The notes under the pieces were generated by a model. That model was not told where the DNA came from and made no database searches. It was given only the letters and a program-made list of their open reading frames with translations. The translations under genes and the position numbers were made by a program. From positions 1 to 45,561 of the forward strand of contig JADCGX010000024.1 of NCBI GenBank assembly GCA_020248785.1: DNA of 45,561 bases, in the 5' to 3' direction. The stretch is from Burkholderiales bacterium. GTDB taxonomy: Bacteria > Pseudomonadota > Gammaproteobacteria > Burkholderiales > Burkholderiaceae_F. Numbering within the stretch: the stretch's first letter is position 1; each line of letters begins with the position of its first letter. Shown one piece after another: positions 1 through 7,772 of this stretch.

Positions 1-126
1 AGACCCCGCCAAACCCTTCAAACACCATCGAACAACGCTCCGATAGACCCGAATACCGCCAAACCATCGCTCCTGCGCAAAATTTCGACACCCCGCCGCG
101 CTCTTCCTGAAAAAGAGCAGCGAAAT

Positions 127-474
127 TCAACAGACTGCTAAAGCTGTCGCAACGATGATTACGGCCAGGGGGTGTTTTGCGACTAGCGAACCGATGCTTC
201 GCCCAGCCCGTTCTGCGGTCGTGTGGACACTCCCGTGAGCGCTTCCCAGGTCGCTGACCAACTTGCGCCCAATCGGTGAGGTTGTCACGATGAAGCGCTT
301 GGAGCGACAGCCGGGACAAGCCTCGTCGCGGCTGCCATGTCTCCAGATCGTGTAGAACACGCCCGGGAGAATGAACAGGATCCACAATAGAACTTCCAGT
401 CCTAGCGATCCCGGCGTCACTCGCTCAGGTCGGTCGAATTGCCCACCGCAGTCGCGACACACATAACGCTTCAT
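127..474 (-). CDS. Small zinc-ribbon membrane protein, function unknown
   Basis: The protein is about 115 residues. It begins with a CxxC pair (MKRYVCRDC) and has a second pair, CPGC, near residue 55, which together look like a four-cysteine zinc ribbon. A hydrophobic segment (about residues 26-45, LLWILFILPGVFY) separates the two knuckles, and the extreme C-terminus (HPLAVIIVATALAVC) is also hydrophobic. I chose the ATG at 474; an in-frame TTG lies two codons upstream and neither has a clear ribosome-binding site. It stands alone upstream of the phospholipase D-like gene on the same strand. I do not recognise a named family, and no function is proposed beyond a metal-binding membrane protein. 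Confidence 0.6.
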   Translation of the reverse strand: MKRYVCRDCGGQFDRPERVTPGSLGLEVLLWILFILPGVFYTIWRHGSRDEACPGCRSKRFIVTTSPIGRKLVSDLGSAHGSVHTTAERAGRSIGSLVAKHPLAVIIVATALAVC

Positions 475-658
475 CGTCAATCTGAACTTGGAGTTGAGAC
501 CCTTATGCTAACCATACAGTGCCACAGCGGCACTTGAAGAGCGGCGCCAAAACAGACAGGGTCAGGTTCTGACAACCCCGAGCCTGCTAGCGGCATGACG
601 ACGAGGCAGCACAAGCGAGAGAGCAAAGTGCGCCCTCCATACGGCGCTTCTATAGCGA

Positions 659-2212
659 CTACAGCAACCACTCGATGGGCAGCACCGACAGCACGCCGAC
701 GCCAAAGCGCTTGAACCAGCCTGTCTTTGGCTCGGTGTCGTGGCGGATCTCGCCTTGCGGCGTGCGCTCGATCCACTGCAGGCGGCCGTCGGGCGCCAGC
801 ACCACCGCATAGGCGAGCGCGCCGAGCTGCGCGTCCATGCCGTCGGACAGCGCGCGGGCCAGTGCGGGGCTTTCGAGCACAACGCCCATTTCGGTGTTCA
901 GCGCCACCGAGCGCTGGTCGATGTTGAACGAGCCAACGAACACGCGTTCGCGGTCCATCGAGAAGGTCTTGGCATGCAGGCTGACGCCCGAACTTCCGGA
1001 GCTGCCGGGCGCCCCTTCATTCTTGCGGCGCGGCTTCGCCTGGCTTGCATCCGGCTTCATCTCGTACAACTCGACCCCTGCCGCCAGCAAGGCGACCCGG
1101 CGACGCGCGTAGCCCGAATGCACGGCCGCCACGTCCGAGGCGGCAAGCGAGTTGGTGAGGATGCGCAGCTTCACCCCGCGCTTCGGATGCTGCGCAAGCT
1201 GCTCCGTGCCCTGCGCGCCGGGCACGAAGTACGGCGAGATGATGTCGATCTCGCGCCGCGCCGTGCCGAACGTCTGCGTCATGCGTGAGATCAGCAGCTC
1301 GCCGACTTCGGCCTTGCCCAGGGCCTTCACGGGCTCGTCGTACACCAGGGTCGCTTTCGCCCACTCCAACGGCAGCGAGCGCGTGCGCAGCGCATCGAAC
1401 AACTCTGCCCGCTGCAGCGCGTCGGTGTAGGAACGCGCCTCCGGTGAGGCACGCACCTGCGCGAAGCGTGTCCGCAGCGCCTGCACCGTGTCATCCGTGG
1501 CCTTGGGCAGCAGCAACGCGACCGGATAGGCCGATGCGCTGTTCCAGTACAGGTCGAAGGCGGCACCCACCTCCTGCACCACCGGACCCAGCGCCAGCAC
1601 GTCGAGGTCAGCGAACAGCGCCCCGTCGCCCGCGTCGAAGTACTCGTCGCCGATGTTGCGCCCGCCCACGATGCTGGCCTGCCCGTCGGCCGTCAGCGAC
1701 TTGTTGTGCATGCGCCGGTTCAGGCGCTCGAAGTCGGTCAGCAAGCTGACGCCGCGCCATTTTCGGCTGGCGAAGGGGTTGAACAGCCGAACCTCGATAT
1801 TGGGGTGGGCGTCGAGCGCCGCCAGAGACGCGTCCAGCCCATGGGTGCCCAAGTCGTCTAGCAGCAGGCGCACGCGTACTCCGCGCTCGGCGGCCTCGTG
1901 CAGCGCCTGCAGCAGCAGCACACCAGTCGTATCGTCGCGCCAGATGTAGTACTGCACATCGAGCGAGCGCTCAGCCAGACGCGCCAGCACCGCGCGGGCC
2001 GCAAACGCATCGAGCCCCTGCGCCAGCGGGTAGATGCCGCTCTTGCCGGCGGACGCCCGCTCCGTGTCAACCTGCGCGCGACCGAGCATCGTGTCTTCTG
2101 TATCGGTGAGGACGCGTGTCTCGGCGCGGCTGGTTAACGGGGGCAGCGATGCGCAGCCGGCGAGCACGGACAGCATCGCGACGACAAGAAGGCACTGGGC
2201 ACTGCGCAGCAT
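659..2212 (-). CDS. Phospholipase D superfamily lipoprotein, cardiolipin synthase ClsC-like
   Basis: This 517-residue protein carries two HKD motifs, HNKSLTADGQASIVGG (about residue 170) and HAKTFSMDRERVFVGSFN (about residue 420), each with the His, Lys, Asp and trailing Gly/Asn of the phospholipase D superfamily. The N-terminus has a lipoprotein signal ending in LAGC (cysteine near residue 20), so the mature enzyme should be lipid-anchored on the periplasmic side. Two-HKD lipoproteins of this length resemble the ClsC/YmdC branch, which makes cardiolipin by phosphatidyl transfer. That substrate is inferred from the family, not shown here. The ATG at 2212 is preceded by GGAGAG. Both motifs are intact, so I expect an active enzyme. 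Confidence 0.85.
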   Translation of the reverse strand: MLRSAQCLLVVAMLSVLAGCASLPPLTSRAETRVLTDTEDTMLGRAQVDTERASAGKSGIYPLAQGLDAFAARAVLARLAERSLDVQYYIWRDDTTGVLLLQALHEAAERGVRVRLLLDDLGTHGLDASLAALDAHPNIEVRLFNPFASRKWRGVSLLTDFERLNRRMHNKSLTADGQASIVGGRNIGDEYFDAGDGALFADLDVLALGPVVQEVGAAFDLYWNSASAYPVALLLPKATDDTVQALRTRFAQVRASPEARSYTDALQRAELFDALRTRSLPLEWAKATLVYDEPVKALGKAEVGELLISRMTQTFGTARREIDIISPYFVPGAQGTEQLAQHPKRGVKLRILTNSLAASDVAAVHSGYARRRVALLAAGVELYEMKPDASQAKPRRKNEGAPGSSGSSGVSLHAKTFSMDRERVFVGSFNIDQRSVALNTEMGVVLESPALARALSDGMDAQLGALAYAVVLAPDGRLQWIERTPQGEIRHDTEPKTGWFKRFGVGVLSVLPIEWLL

Positions 2213-2308
2213 GTCTCTCCATAGTGGCCACGCCTGCCGGTCGGTCGGCCCGGTGGCCCCGAGCCGGTCATGGCATGGATCCGATGAGCGGCGATTATGC
2301 GGTGCGGG

Positions 2309-2941
2309 TCAGCGCGCCGGCCCGCCTGCCGCGGCCAGGGCGGGCGGGCGGCGGGCGTACTTGATCGCCCACATCGCCAGCACCGTAACCAGCACCAGGT
2401 CGCCCCACAGCGTGTACCAGAGCCAGGTGTCCTTGCTGAAAGTGACGGCGATCGCCGCGTTGACCAGCGCCATGGTGGCGCCCACGGCGGCGAAACTCCA
2501 TGCGAGGCGACGCGCGTCGACGTCGTTGTAGGCGACGTACAGCGACAGCCGCTGACCAAGGTAGCGACCGCCGCGCAGTGCGTCGAGCGCGAAAAAACCG
2601 GCCACGAGCAGGCCGAGATAGGTCGACTTCAGCTGCACCGCCAGCTCGGACTCGAACAACCAGGAAAAGCCCGCCGAGATCAGCAGCATGACGATGCCGA
2701 AGAGCGCCAGCCCACCCAACAGATCGATCTTCTTCTTGAGCACGCGATCGAGCACCCACTGCACGCCATAGAGCGCGACGCCGGCGCCGGCGGCCACCAG
2801 CGCCGCGGTGCGCAGGTCGCTCAGCTTGGCAGCGATGAAGAACAGCACGCCGAGCGCGATGTCCGTGACGATCGCCGGAGCGTTGCGCTTGAGCTTGTCG
2901 TAGTCCTCACCATCGGGCGGCGCGCCCGCCTGCTGTGTCAT
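2309..2941 (-). CDS. Inner-membrane protein, YciB/IspZ (septation protein A)-like
   Basis: A 210-residue polytopic membrane protein with about five hydrophobic segments. The C-terminal stretch NAAIAVTFSKDTWLWY, followed by another membrane span, resembles the YciB/IspZ family, whose members are needed for normal envelope synthesis and septation. I chose the ATG at 2941 (MTQQAGAPPDGED) rather than a start 66 bases further upstream, because the longer version would run into the adenosyltransferase gene that ends at 2955. The two genes are 13 bases apart on the same strand and are probably co-transcribed. The family assignment rests on recall of the C-terminal pattern and is moderate; it could be another small integral membrane protein. 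Confidence 0.6.
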   Translation of the reverse strand: MTQQAGAPPDGEDYDKLKRNAPAIVTDIALGVLFFIAAKLSDLRTAALVAAGAGVALYGVQWVLDRVLKKKIDLLGGLALFGIVMLLISAGFSWLFESELAVQLKSTYLGLLVAGFFALDALRGGRYLGQRLSLYVAYNDVDARRLAWSFAAVGATMALVNAAIAVTFSKDTWLWYTLWGDLVLVTVLAMWAIKYARRPPALAAAGGPAR

Positions 2942-2954
2942 GTGGACTCGGCCC

Positions 2955-3518
2955 TCATTCGGAGGGCGCCTGCGTCTTGCGCTGCTGCCACAGCACGTCG
3001 CTGCCACCGGCGGCGCGGTTGAGCACGCGCGCGAGCACGAACAGCAGGTCGCTCAGGCGGTTGACGTACTGGCGCGGTGCGGCGTTCAGGGTCTCATGCG
3101 CGCCCAGCTCGACGATGCTGCGCTCGGCACGTCGGCACACGGTGCGGCACACGTGCGCCTGCGCCGCCGCGCGGCTGCCTCCCGGCAGGATGAACTCGGC
3201 TAGGCGCGGCAGCGCGCTGTTGTAGTGCGTCAAGCGCTGGTCCAGGCGCGCGACCTGCACGTCCTTGAGCATCGTGTAGCCGGGGATGCACAGCTCGCCG
3301 CCGAGATCGAACAGGTCGTGCTGGATGTCGACGAGGTCGCGCTGCACCTCGGTGGGCAGCGTCTCGGTGAGCAGCAGGCCGATGTGCGAGTTCAGCTCAT
3401 CGACGTCGCCCATGGCCTGCACGCGCAGCGCGTCCTTGCGCGTGCGCGTGCCGTCGCCCAGGCCCGTGGTGCCATCGTCGCCTGTACGCGTGCTGATCTG
3501 TGAAAGTCGGTTCCCCAT
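2955..3518 (-). CDS. Cob(I)alamin adenosyltransferase, PduO type
   Basis: This 187-residue enzyme transfers the adenosyl group of ATP to cob(I)alamin, giving the coenzyme B12 used by enzymes such as methylmalonyl-CoA mutase. The family signature TRTGDDGTTGLGDG is at residues 10-23. It is followed by RVQAMGDVDELNS and a helical core, and RRAERSIVEL and YVNRLSDLLFVLAR near the C-terminus are typical of the PduO/MMAB fold. The length matches the family (about 185-195). Start ATG at 3518. It diverges from the FAD dehydrogenase gene with only 48 bases between the start codons, so their promoters must sit close together. I saw no cobalamin riboswitch in that gap. Confidence 0.93.
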   Translation of the reverse strand: MGNRLSQISTRTGDDGTTGLGDGTRTRKDALRVQAMGDVDELNSHIGLLLTETLPTEVQRDLVDIQHDLFDLGGELCIPGYTMLKDVQVARLDQRLTHYNSALPRLAEFILPGGSRAAAQAHVCRTVCRRAERSIVELGAHETLNAAPRQYVNRLSDLLFVLARVLNRAAGGSDVLWQQRKTQAPSE

Positions 3519-3566
3519 GAATTTCCGTCCTGCCTACAATCGAAATGCTCCCCAACGAGGCTTATT

Positions 3567-4988
3567 ATGAACGCGCCCACCGCCGCAGCCGCGCTGCGCT
3601 CGCCTTTACGTCAACCCTTGCCGGGTGGGTTCGTCGACAAGCTCAAACGCCGCTTTAGCGAGCAGGCGTCGCTGGCGGCGGCTGTATGCGAGCACCATGG
3701 ACGTGACGAGTCGCCGTACGCACCGGTGCCACCCGATGCCGTGGTGTTTGCCACGAGCACCGAGGATGTCGCATCGCTCATCGGCCTGTGCGCCGAGCAT
3801 CGCGTGCCGGTGATTCCCTACGGGATGGGTTCGTCGATCGAGGGACATCTGCTCGCCGTGCAGGGTGGCGTGAGCCTGGACCTGTCGCGCATGAACGCGG
3901 TACTCGCGGTTAACGACGAAGATCTCACAGTGACCGTGCAGGCCGGGGTGACACGCAAGCAGCTGAACGAGGCCATCCGCTCCACCGGACTGTTCTTTCC
4001 GATCGACCCAGGGGCCGATGCCAGCATCGGCGGCATGGCCGCCACGCGTGCCAGCGGCACCAACGCCGTGCGCTACGGCACCATGCGCGAGAACGTGCTC
4101 GGGCTCACGGTGGTCACGGCCGAAGGTAAGGTGATCCGCACATCGCGTCGTGCGCGTAAGTCAAGCGCCGGTTACGACCTCACACGCCTGTTTGTCGGCA
4201 GCGAGGGCACTTTGGGGGTGATCACCGAGGTCACGGTGCGCCTGTATCCCCAGCCCGAGGCGATCTCGGCCGCCGCGTGCTCGTTCCCCAGCGTGCAGGC
4301 TGCGGTCGACACCACCATTGCCACCATCCAGATGGGCATTCCGATCGCCCGCTGCGAACTGCTCGACGCGCTGACCGTGAAAGCCGTCAATGGCTACAGC
4401 AAGCTTGCGCTGCCCGAACTGCCCATGCTGCTGTTCGAGTTCCACGGCTCGCCCAGCAGCGTGCGGGAGCAGGCCGAGGCGGTGCAGGAGATCGCGCGCG
4501 ACCATGGCGGCCGCGACTTCGCGTGGGCCAGCACGCCGGAGGAGCGCACGCGGCTATGGACCGCGCGCCACAACGCCTACTTCGCCTGCCTGCAACTGAA
4601 GCCGGGCTGCCGCAGCTGCACCACCGACGTGTGCGTGCCGATCTCACGCCTGGCCGAGTGCATCGACGAGACGCTGAAGGACCTGGCCGCGAGCTTCCTG
4701 CCTGCGCCAATCCTTGGCCACGTCGGCGACGGCAACTTCCATTGCGCGATCCTCGCCAACCCCAACGATCCGCGCGAACTTGCCGAGGCCGAGCGGCTGA
4801 GCCAGAGCATTGTCAGTCGCGCGCTGCGAATGGATGGCACCTGCACCGGCGAGCACGGGGTCGGCCTGCACAAGATGGGCTTTCTGCTCGAGGAGCACGG
4901 CGAAGACGCGCTCGAGTTGATGCGTCGTCTGAAGCGCGCCTACGACCCGCTGAACATCCTGAACCCGGGCAAGGTCGTTGCGCTCTAG
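3567..4988 (+). CDS. FAD-linked oxidoreductase, D-lactate dehydrogenase (cytochrome)/GlcD family
   Basis: The 473-residue protein has the two-domain layout of the VAO/PCMH flavoprotein family. An N-terminal FAD-binding half contains VIPYGMGSSIEGH, IDPGADASIGGMAAT and FVGSEGTLGVITE; a C-terminal substrate half contains ILGHVGDGNFHC and GTCTGEHGVGLHKMG near the end. This is the pattern of D-lactate dehydrogenase (cytochrome) and glycolate oxidase subunit D, which oxidise D-2-hydroxy acids and pass electrons to a membrane acceptor or an electron-transfer flavoprotein. Absence of adjacent glcE/glcF genes favours a stand-alone D-lactate or D-2-hydroxyacid dehydrogenase. The ATG at 3567 follows a GAGG motif. 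The exact substrate cannot be told from sequence. Confidence 0.88.
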   Translation: MNAPTAAAALRSPLRQPLPGGFVDKLKRRFSEQASLAAAVCEHHGRDESPYAPVPPDAVVFATSTEDVASLIGLCAEHRVPVIPYGMGSSIEGHLLAVQGGVSLDLSRMNAVLAVNDEDLTVTVQAGVTRKQLNEAIRSTGLFFPIDPGADASIGGMAATRASGTNAVRYGTMRENVLGLTVVTAEGKVIRTSRRARKSSAGYDLTRLFVGSEGTLGVITEVTVRLYPQPEAISAAACSFPSVQAAVDTTIATIQMGIPIARCELLDALTVKAVNGYSKLALPELPMLLFEFHGSPSSVREQAEAVQEIARDHGGRDFAWASTPEERTRLWTARHNAYFACLQLKPGCRSCTTDVCVPISRLAECIDETLKDLAASFLPAPILGHVGDGNFHCAILANPNDPRELAEAERLSQSIVSRALRMDGTCTGEHGVGLHKMGFLLEEHGEDALELMRRLKRAYDPLNILNPGKVVAL

Positions 4989-5152
4989 CCCGGTTGTTGC
5001 ATCACGCACGGGCGAGTTGCGCGGATGCGTGCGCGAGCCAGATTGGGCAACAGGGGCGCAGCCGACGCTCGCAGGCAGCGGCGAGCACTTGAGCGCAAGC
5101 GGGCCGCGCCAGCCCGCGTCGCCCCGACGGACCATCTTGGGTTTGTCCAAAC

Positions 5153-5530
5153 ATGACTTCACCACGCCGGTTACAGACTGAGAACCACCGCCTGCCGGGA
5201 CAGCCTGTTGACACCTCCGGGCTTGCGGTGCAAACGCTCGCGTTTGAACTGGTGGTGAGCGGCCGCGTGCAGGGCGTTGGGTACCGCGCCAGCCTGGCGG
5301 AGGCGGCGCAGGCTCTCGGCCTTGCGGGCTGGGTGCGCAATCTGCACGACGGCCGCGTGCAAGCGCAGTGCTATGGCTCGGCCGCTGCATGTGACGCCCT
5401 CATCCGCTGGGCGCGGCGCGGACCGCCCAGTGCGCGCGTGACCGCTGTCGACGCCATGCCGATCGACTTGCCGTCGAGCAACGCGGGCAAGACCAGCCGC
5501 CCGCACTTCGAAATCCGCCGCACCGTCTAG
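5153..5530 (+). CDS. acyP: Acylphosphatase
   Basis: The conserved acylphosphatase core is clear: VSGRVQGVGYRAS holds the phosphate-binding loop and catalytic Arg, and GWVRNLHDGRVQ contains the catalytic Asn. The enzyme hydrolyses acyl phosphates such as carbamoyl phosphate or 1,3-bisphosphoglycerate in the cytosol. At 125 residues it is longer than the usual 90-95 because of an N-terminal extension of about 30 residues without recognisable features. A later start is possible, for example an in-frame GTG near 5228. Its stop codon overlaps the last four bases of the convergent acetyltransferase gene. Confidence 0.88.
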   Translation: MTSPRRLQTENHRLPGQPVDTSGLAVQTLAFELVVSGRVQGVGYRASLAEAAQALGLAGWVRNLHDGRVQAQCYGSAAACDALIRWARRGPPSARVTAVDAMPIDLPSSNAGKTSRPHFEIRRTV

Positions 5531-6102
5531 GCGGGCGCAACAGTTTTGTCGTCGAAGTCCGGGTTGATGCGCTGGTGCTGCATATGGTCGCGCCAGGCGC
5601 CGTCGACAAAGAGATAGCGCGGCGCCAGCCCGGTGCGCTCGAAACCCAGACGCTCGAGCAGGCGCAGGCTGCGCAGGTTCTCTGGCCGCACATTTGCTTC
5701 GAGCCGGTGCAGCTTCAGTTCGCCAAAGGCGTAGCCGATGACGGCCGTCAGCGCCTCGCGCATCAGGCCCTGCCCCTCGTGCGCGGCATCGATCGCATAG
5801 CCGAGCATGGCCGATTGAAATGGCCCCCGCGCGATCTGCGTGAGGTTGATGCGGGCCACCATCTGCCGCGGCGCAGCACGCGTGAATGCCACCAGGCGTA
5901 CCGCCGTGCCGGCAGCAAAGTCGGCCTCGGCCCGCGCCAGCTGCTGCAGCCAATGCGCCTCGGTGAGCAAGCCCGGCGGGCACGGCGGGTCCCAAGGACG
6001 AAAGTGCGCATCGTTGCGCGCAAAGTAGGCAGCGTGGTCTGCGGCCAGGCGAGGCGTGGCCAGGACGAGCAGCAGCCGTTCGGTGTTTAGTGCCAAGTGC
6101 AT
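5527..6102 (-). CDS. GNAT-family N-acetyltransferase, RimJ/RimL-like
   Basis: A 191-residue acetyltransferase with the typical RimJ/RimL start (TERLLLVLATPRLA), a central strand (AMLGYAIDAAHEGQGLMREAL) that carries the acetyl-CoA pyrophosphate-binding turn, and the late motif RPENLRSLRLLERLGFE followed by DGAWRDHM. Members acetylate protein N-termini, as on ribosomal proteins S5 and L12, or small amines and antibiotics; the substrate cannot be assigned here. It is convergent with acyP (four-base overlap) and divergent from the TctC gene across about 145 bases. The acetyl-CoA loop is QGLMRE rather than the usual R/Q-x-x-G-x-G/A, which is common in this subgroup. Confidence 0.85.
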   Translation of the reverse strand: MHLALNTERLLLVLATPRLAADHAAYFARNDAHFRPWDPPCPPGLLTEAHWLQQLARAEADFAAGTAVRLVAFTRAAPRQMVARINLTQIARGPFQSAMLGYAIDAAHEGQGLMREALTAVIGYAFGELKLHRLEANVRPENLRSLRLLERLGFERTGLAPRYLFVDGAWRDHMQHQRINPDFDDKTVAPA

Positions 6103-6235
6103 CGGACAGGACTTGCGCCAGCCGCAACACCGGCAGGAAGCCGGGTGCGGATTGGCTGACAGCCTAAGGGGATTTCCGGTTTAATCCGCCCACACCTCGA
6201 ACAGGGACGTTGCCGGGCAGCCGGACCGCCCGCGC

Positions 6236-6241
6236 AAGGAG
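6236..6241 (+). promoter_or_regulatory. Ribosome-binding site fixing a TTG start for the TctC gene
   Basis: AAGGAG lies six bases before the TTG at 6248. No ATG stands at the head of the signal peptide, so this site decides the start. Confidence 0.8.
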
Positions 6242-6247
6242 ACCCAC

Positions 6248-7258
6248 TTGACGACCCGCCGCGCCGTGCTGGCGCTCGCTGCGGCCCTCGCCGCCGCCAC
6301 CGCCCCGCTTGGCCGCGCGCTCGCCCAGACGTTTCCCGCCAAGCCGATCCGCCTCATCGTGCCCTACCCGCCCGGCGGGCCGCTCGACACCGCGGCGCGC
6401 GCGTTGGCCGAGCGCGTCAAAGACACGCTGGGCGTCGTCGTGGTGGAAAACCGCCCCGGCGCGGGCGGCAACCTGGGCGTGGACTACGTCGCCAAGCAGC
6501 CGGCCGATGGCTACACGCTCGTCATCGGGGCGGTGGCCACGCATGCGATCAACCCGTGGCTCTTCTCCAAGCTGCCCTATGACCCGGTCAAGGACTTTGC
6601 GCCGATCGCGCTGATCGCGCATGTGCCCAACGTGCTGGTCATGACGCCGCAGACGGCGGACAACCTCGGCATCAACTCGGTGGCCGACCTCGTCAGCTAC
6701 GCCCGCAAGAACCCCGGCAAGCTGAACTACGCCTCGGGGGGCAACGGCAGCGGCGGCCACATGGCGGGCGAGCTCTTCAAGTCGATGGCCGGCATCTACG
6801 TGGTGCACATCCCGTATGCGGGCGCGGCACCGGCGCAGCTCGGCCTGCTGGCCGGGCAGACCGACTTCATGTTCGACAACCTCGCCAGCGCCGCGCCGCA
6901 GATCCGCGCCGGCAAGCTGCGCGCGTTTGCGGTGACCACGGGCACGCGTGCGCCCAGCTTTGCCGAGCTGCCGACCATGAGCGAAGCCGGCGCCGGCCTG
7001 CCCAACCAGCCGCTCAAGGGCTTTGACGTCAGCACTTGGTTCGGCGTGCTCGCGCCGGCCGGCACGCCGGCACCCATCGTCAACCAGATCAACGCGGCTC
7101 TGCGCACGGCACTGACCAGCCCCGAGATGCGCGAGCGCCTTGCACGGATGGGCGCAGAGCCGGCGCCGACGACCCCGGGGGAGTTCGGTGCTCTCATCCA
7201 GCGTGAACTGGCCAAGTACCAGCAGGTGGTGAAGTTCTCTGGCGCCAAGGTGGACTGA
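6248..7258 (+). CDS. Tripartite tricarboxylate transporter substrate-binding protein (Bug/TctC family)
   Basis: A periplasmic binding protein of 336 residues. The Sec signal peptide MTTRRAVLALAAALAA...GRALA is followed by the mature start QTFPAKPIRLIVPYPPGG, and the family pattern PYPPGGPLDTAARALAE continues from there. The length and the DYVAKQPADGYTLVIG segment fit Bug proteins, which are greatly expanded in Burkholderiales and bind carboxylates for delivery to TctAB. Translation starts at a TTG with a good AAGGAG site. It leads the operon tctC-tctB-tctA, so unlike many orphan Bug proteins it has its own membrane partners. The ligand is unknown; no regulator or two-component pair lies next to it. 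Confidence 0.92.
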   Translation: MTTRRAVLALAAALAAATAPLGRALAQTFPAKPIRLIVPYPPGGPLDTAARALAERVKDTLGVVVVENRPGAGGNLGVDYVAKQPADGYTLVIGAVATHAINPWLFSKLPYDPVKDFAPIALIAHVPNVLVMTPQTADNLGINSVADLVSYARKNPGKLNYASGGNGSGGHMAGELFKSMAGIYVVHIPYAGAAPAQLGLLAGQTDFMFDNLASAAPQIRAGKLRAFAVTTGTRAPSFAELPTMSEAGAGLPNQPLKGFDVSTWFGVLAPAGTPAPIVNQINAALRTALTSPEMRERLARMGAEPAPTTPGEFGALIQRELAKYQQVVKFSGAKVD

Positions 7259-7295
7259 ACGGCCTGGCAAGAGTCGACAGCAGCGGAAAGTGGCA

Positions 7296-7760
7296 ATGAA
7301 GATCAGGAACGAACAGAATTTCTGGTCCGGGGTGATGTTCTTCGCCTTCGGATTGGCCTTTGTCGTGTTCGCACGCGATTACGACATGGGCACTGCGCAG
7401 CGCATGGGACCGGCGTACTTCCCGACGATCCTGGGAGCGCTGCTTGGCCTTCTGGGCCTGGCGATCGCGTTCACCTCGCTCGGCGGCGACAAGCGGGCCG
7501 ACGCCAACGTCGAGAAGTTCCATTTCGACGCGCTGGGCTGGGTGCTGGGCGCGGTCGTCGCCTTCGCACTGCTGCTGCGGCCCATGGGGTTGGTGGTGGC
7601 GCTGGTGGCGCTCATCCTCATTTCGGGCCTGGGCAGCCACGATCGCAACTTCAAGCACCTTCTGATGCTGGCCGCGGGCCTCGTCGTGCTGGTGCTCGTG
7701 GTGTTCATCTACGGGCTCGGTCTCACCCTGCCGGTGTGGCCGAGCTTCATGCGCGACTAG
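7296..7760 (+). CDS. tctB: Tripartite tricarboxylate transporter small membrane subunit TctB
   Basis: A 154-residue membrane protein with four hydrophobic segments: FWSGVMFFAFGLAFVVF, a second around ILGALLGLLGLAIAF, LGAVVAFALLLRPMGLVVAL, and LLMLAAGLVVLVLVVFIYG. It carries the TctB motif RMGPAYFP after the first span. This is the small subunit of a sodium- or proton-driven carboxylate importer and sits in the inner membrane with TctA. I prefer the ATG at 7296, five bases after GGAAAG, over the GTG at 7290, which overlaps that site. The gene follows tctC by 37 bases and precedes tctA by 12. Confidence 0.9.
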   Translation: MKIRNEQNFWSGVMFFAFGLAFVVFARDYDMGTAQRMGPAYFPTILGALLGLLGLAIAFTSLGGDKRADANVEKFHFDALGWVLGAVVAFALLLRPMGLVVALVALILISGLGSHDRNFKHLLMLAAGLVVLVLVVFIYGLGLTLPVWPSFMRD

Positions 7761-7772
7761 CGGGGCGACACG

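Noticed and set aside
100..117. Short GCTCTT/AAGAGC inverted repeat downstream of the zinc-ribbon gene
   Set aside because: The stem is only six pairs with no following T-run, too weak to call a terminator.
3519..3566. Cobalamin riboswitch upstream of the adenosyltransferase gene
   Set aside because: The 48-base divergent gap is far too short for a B12 riboswitch and lacks its conserved box.
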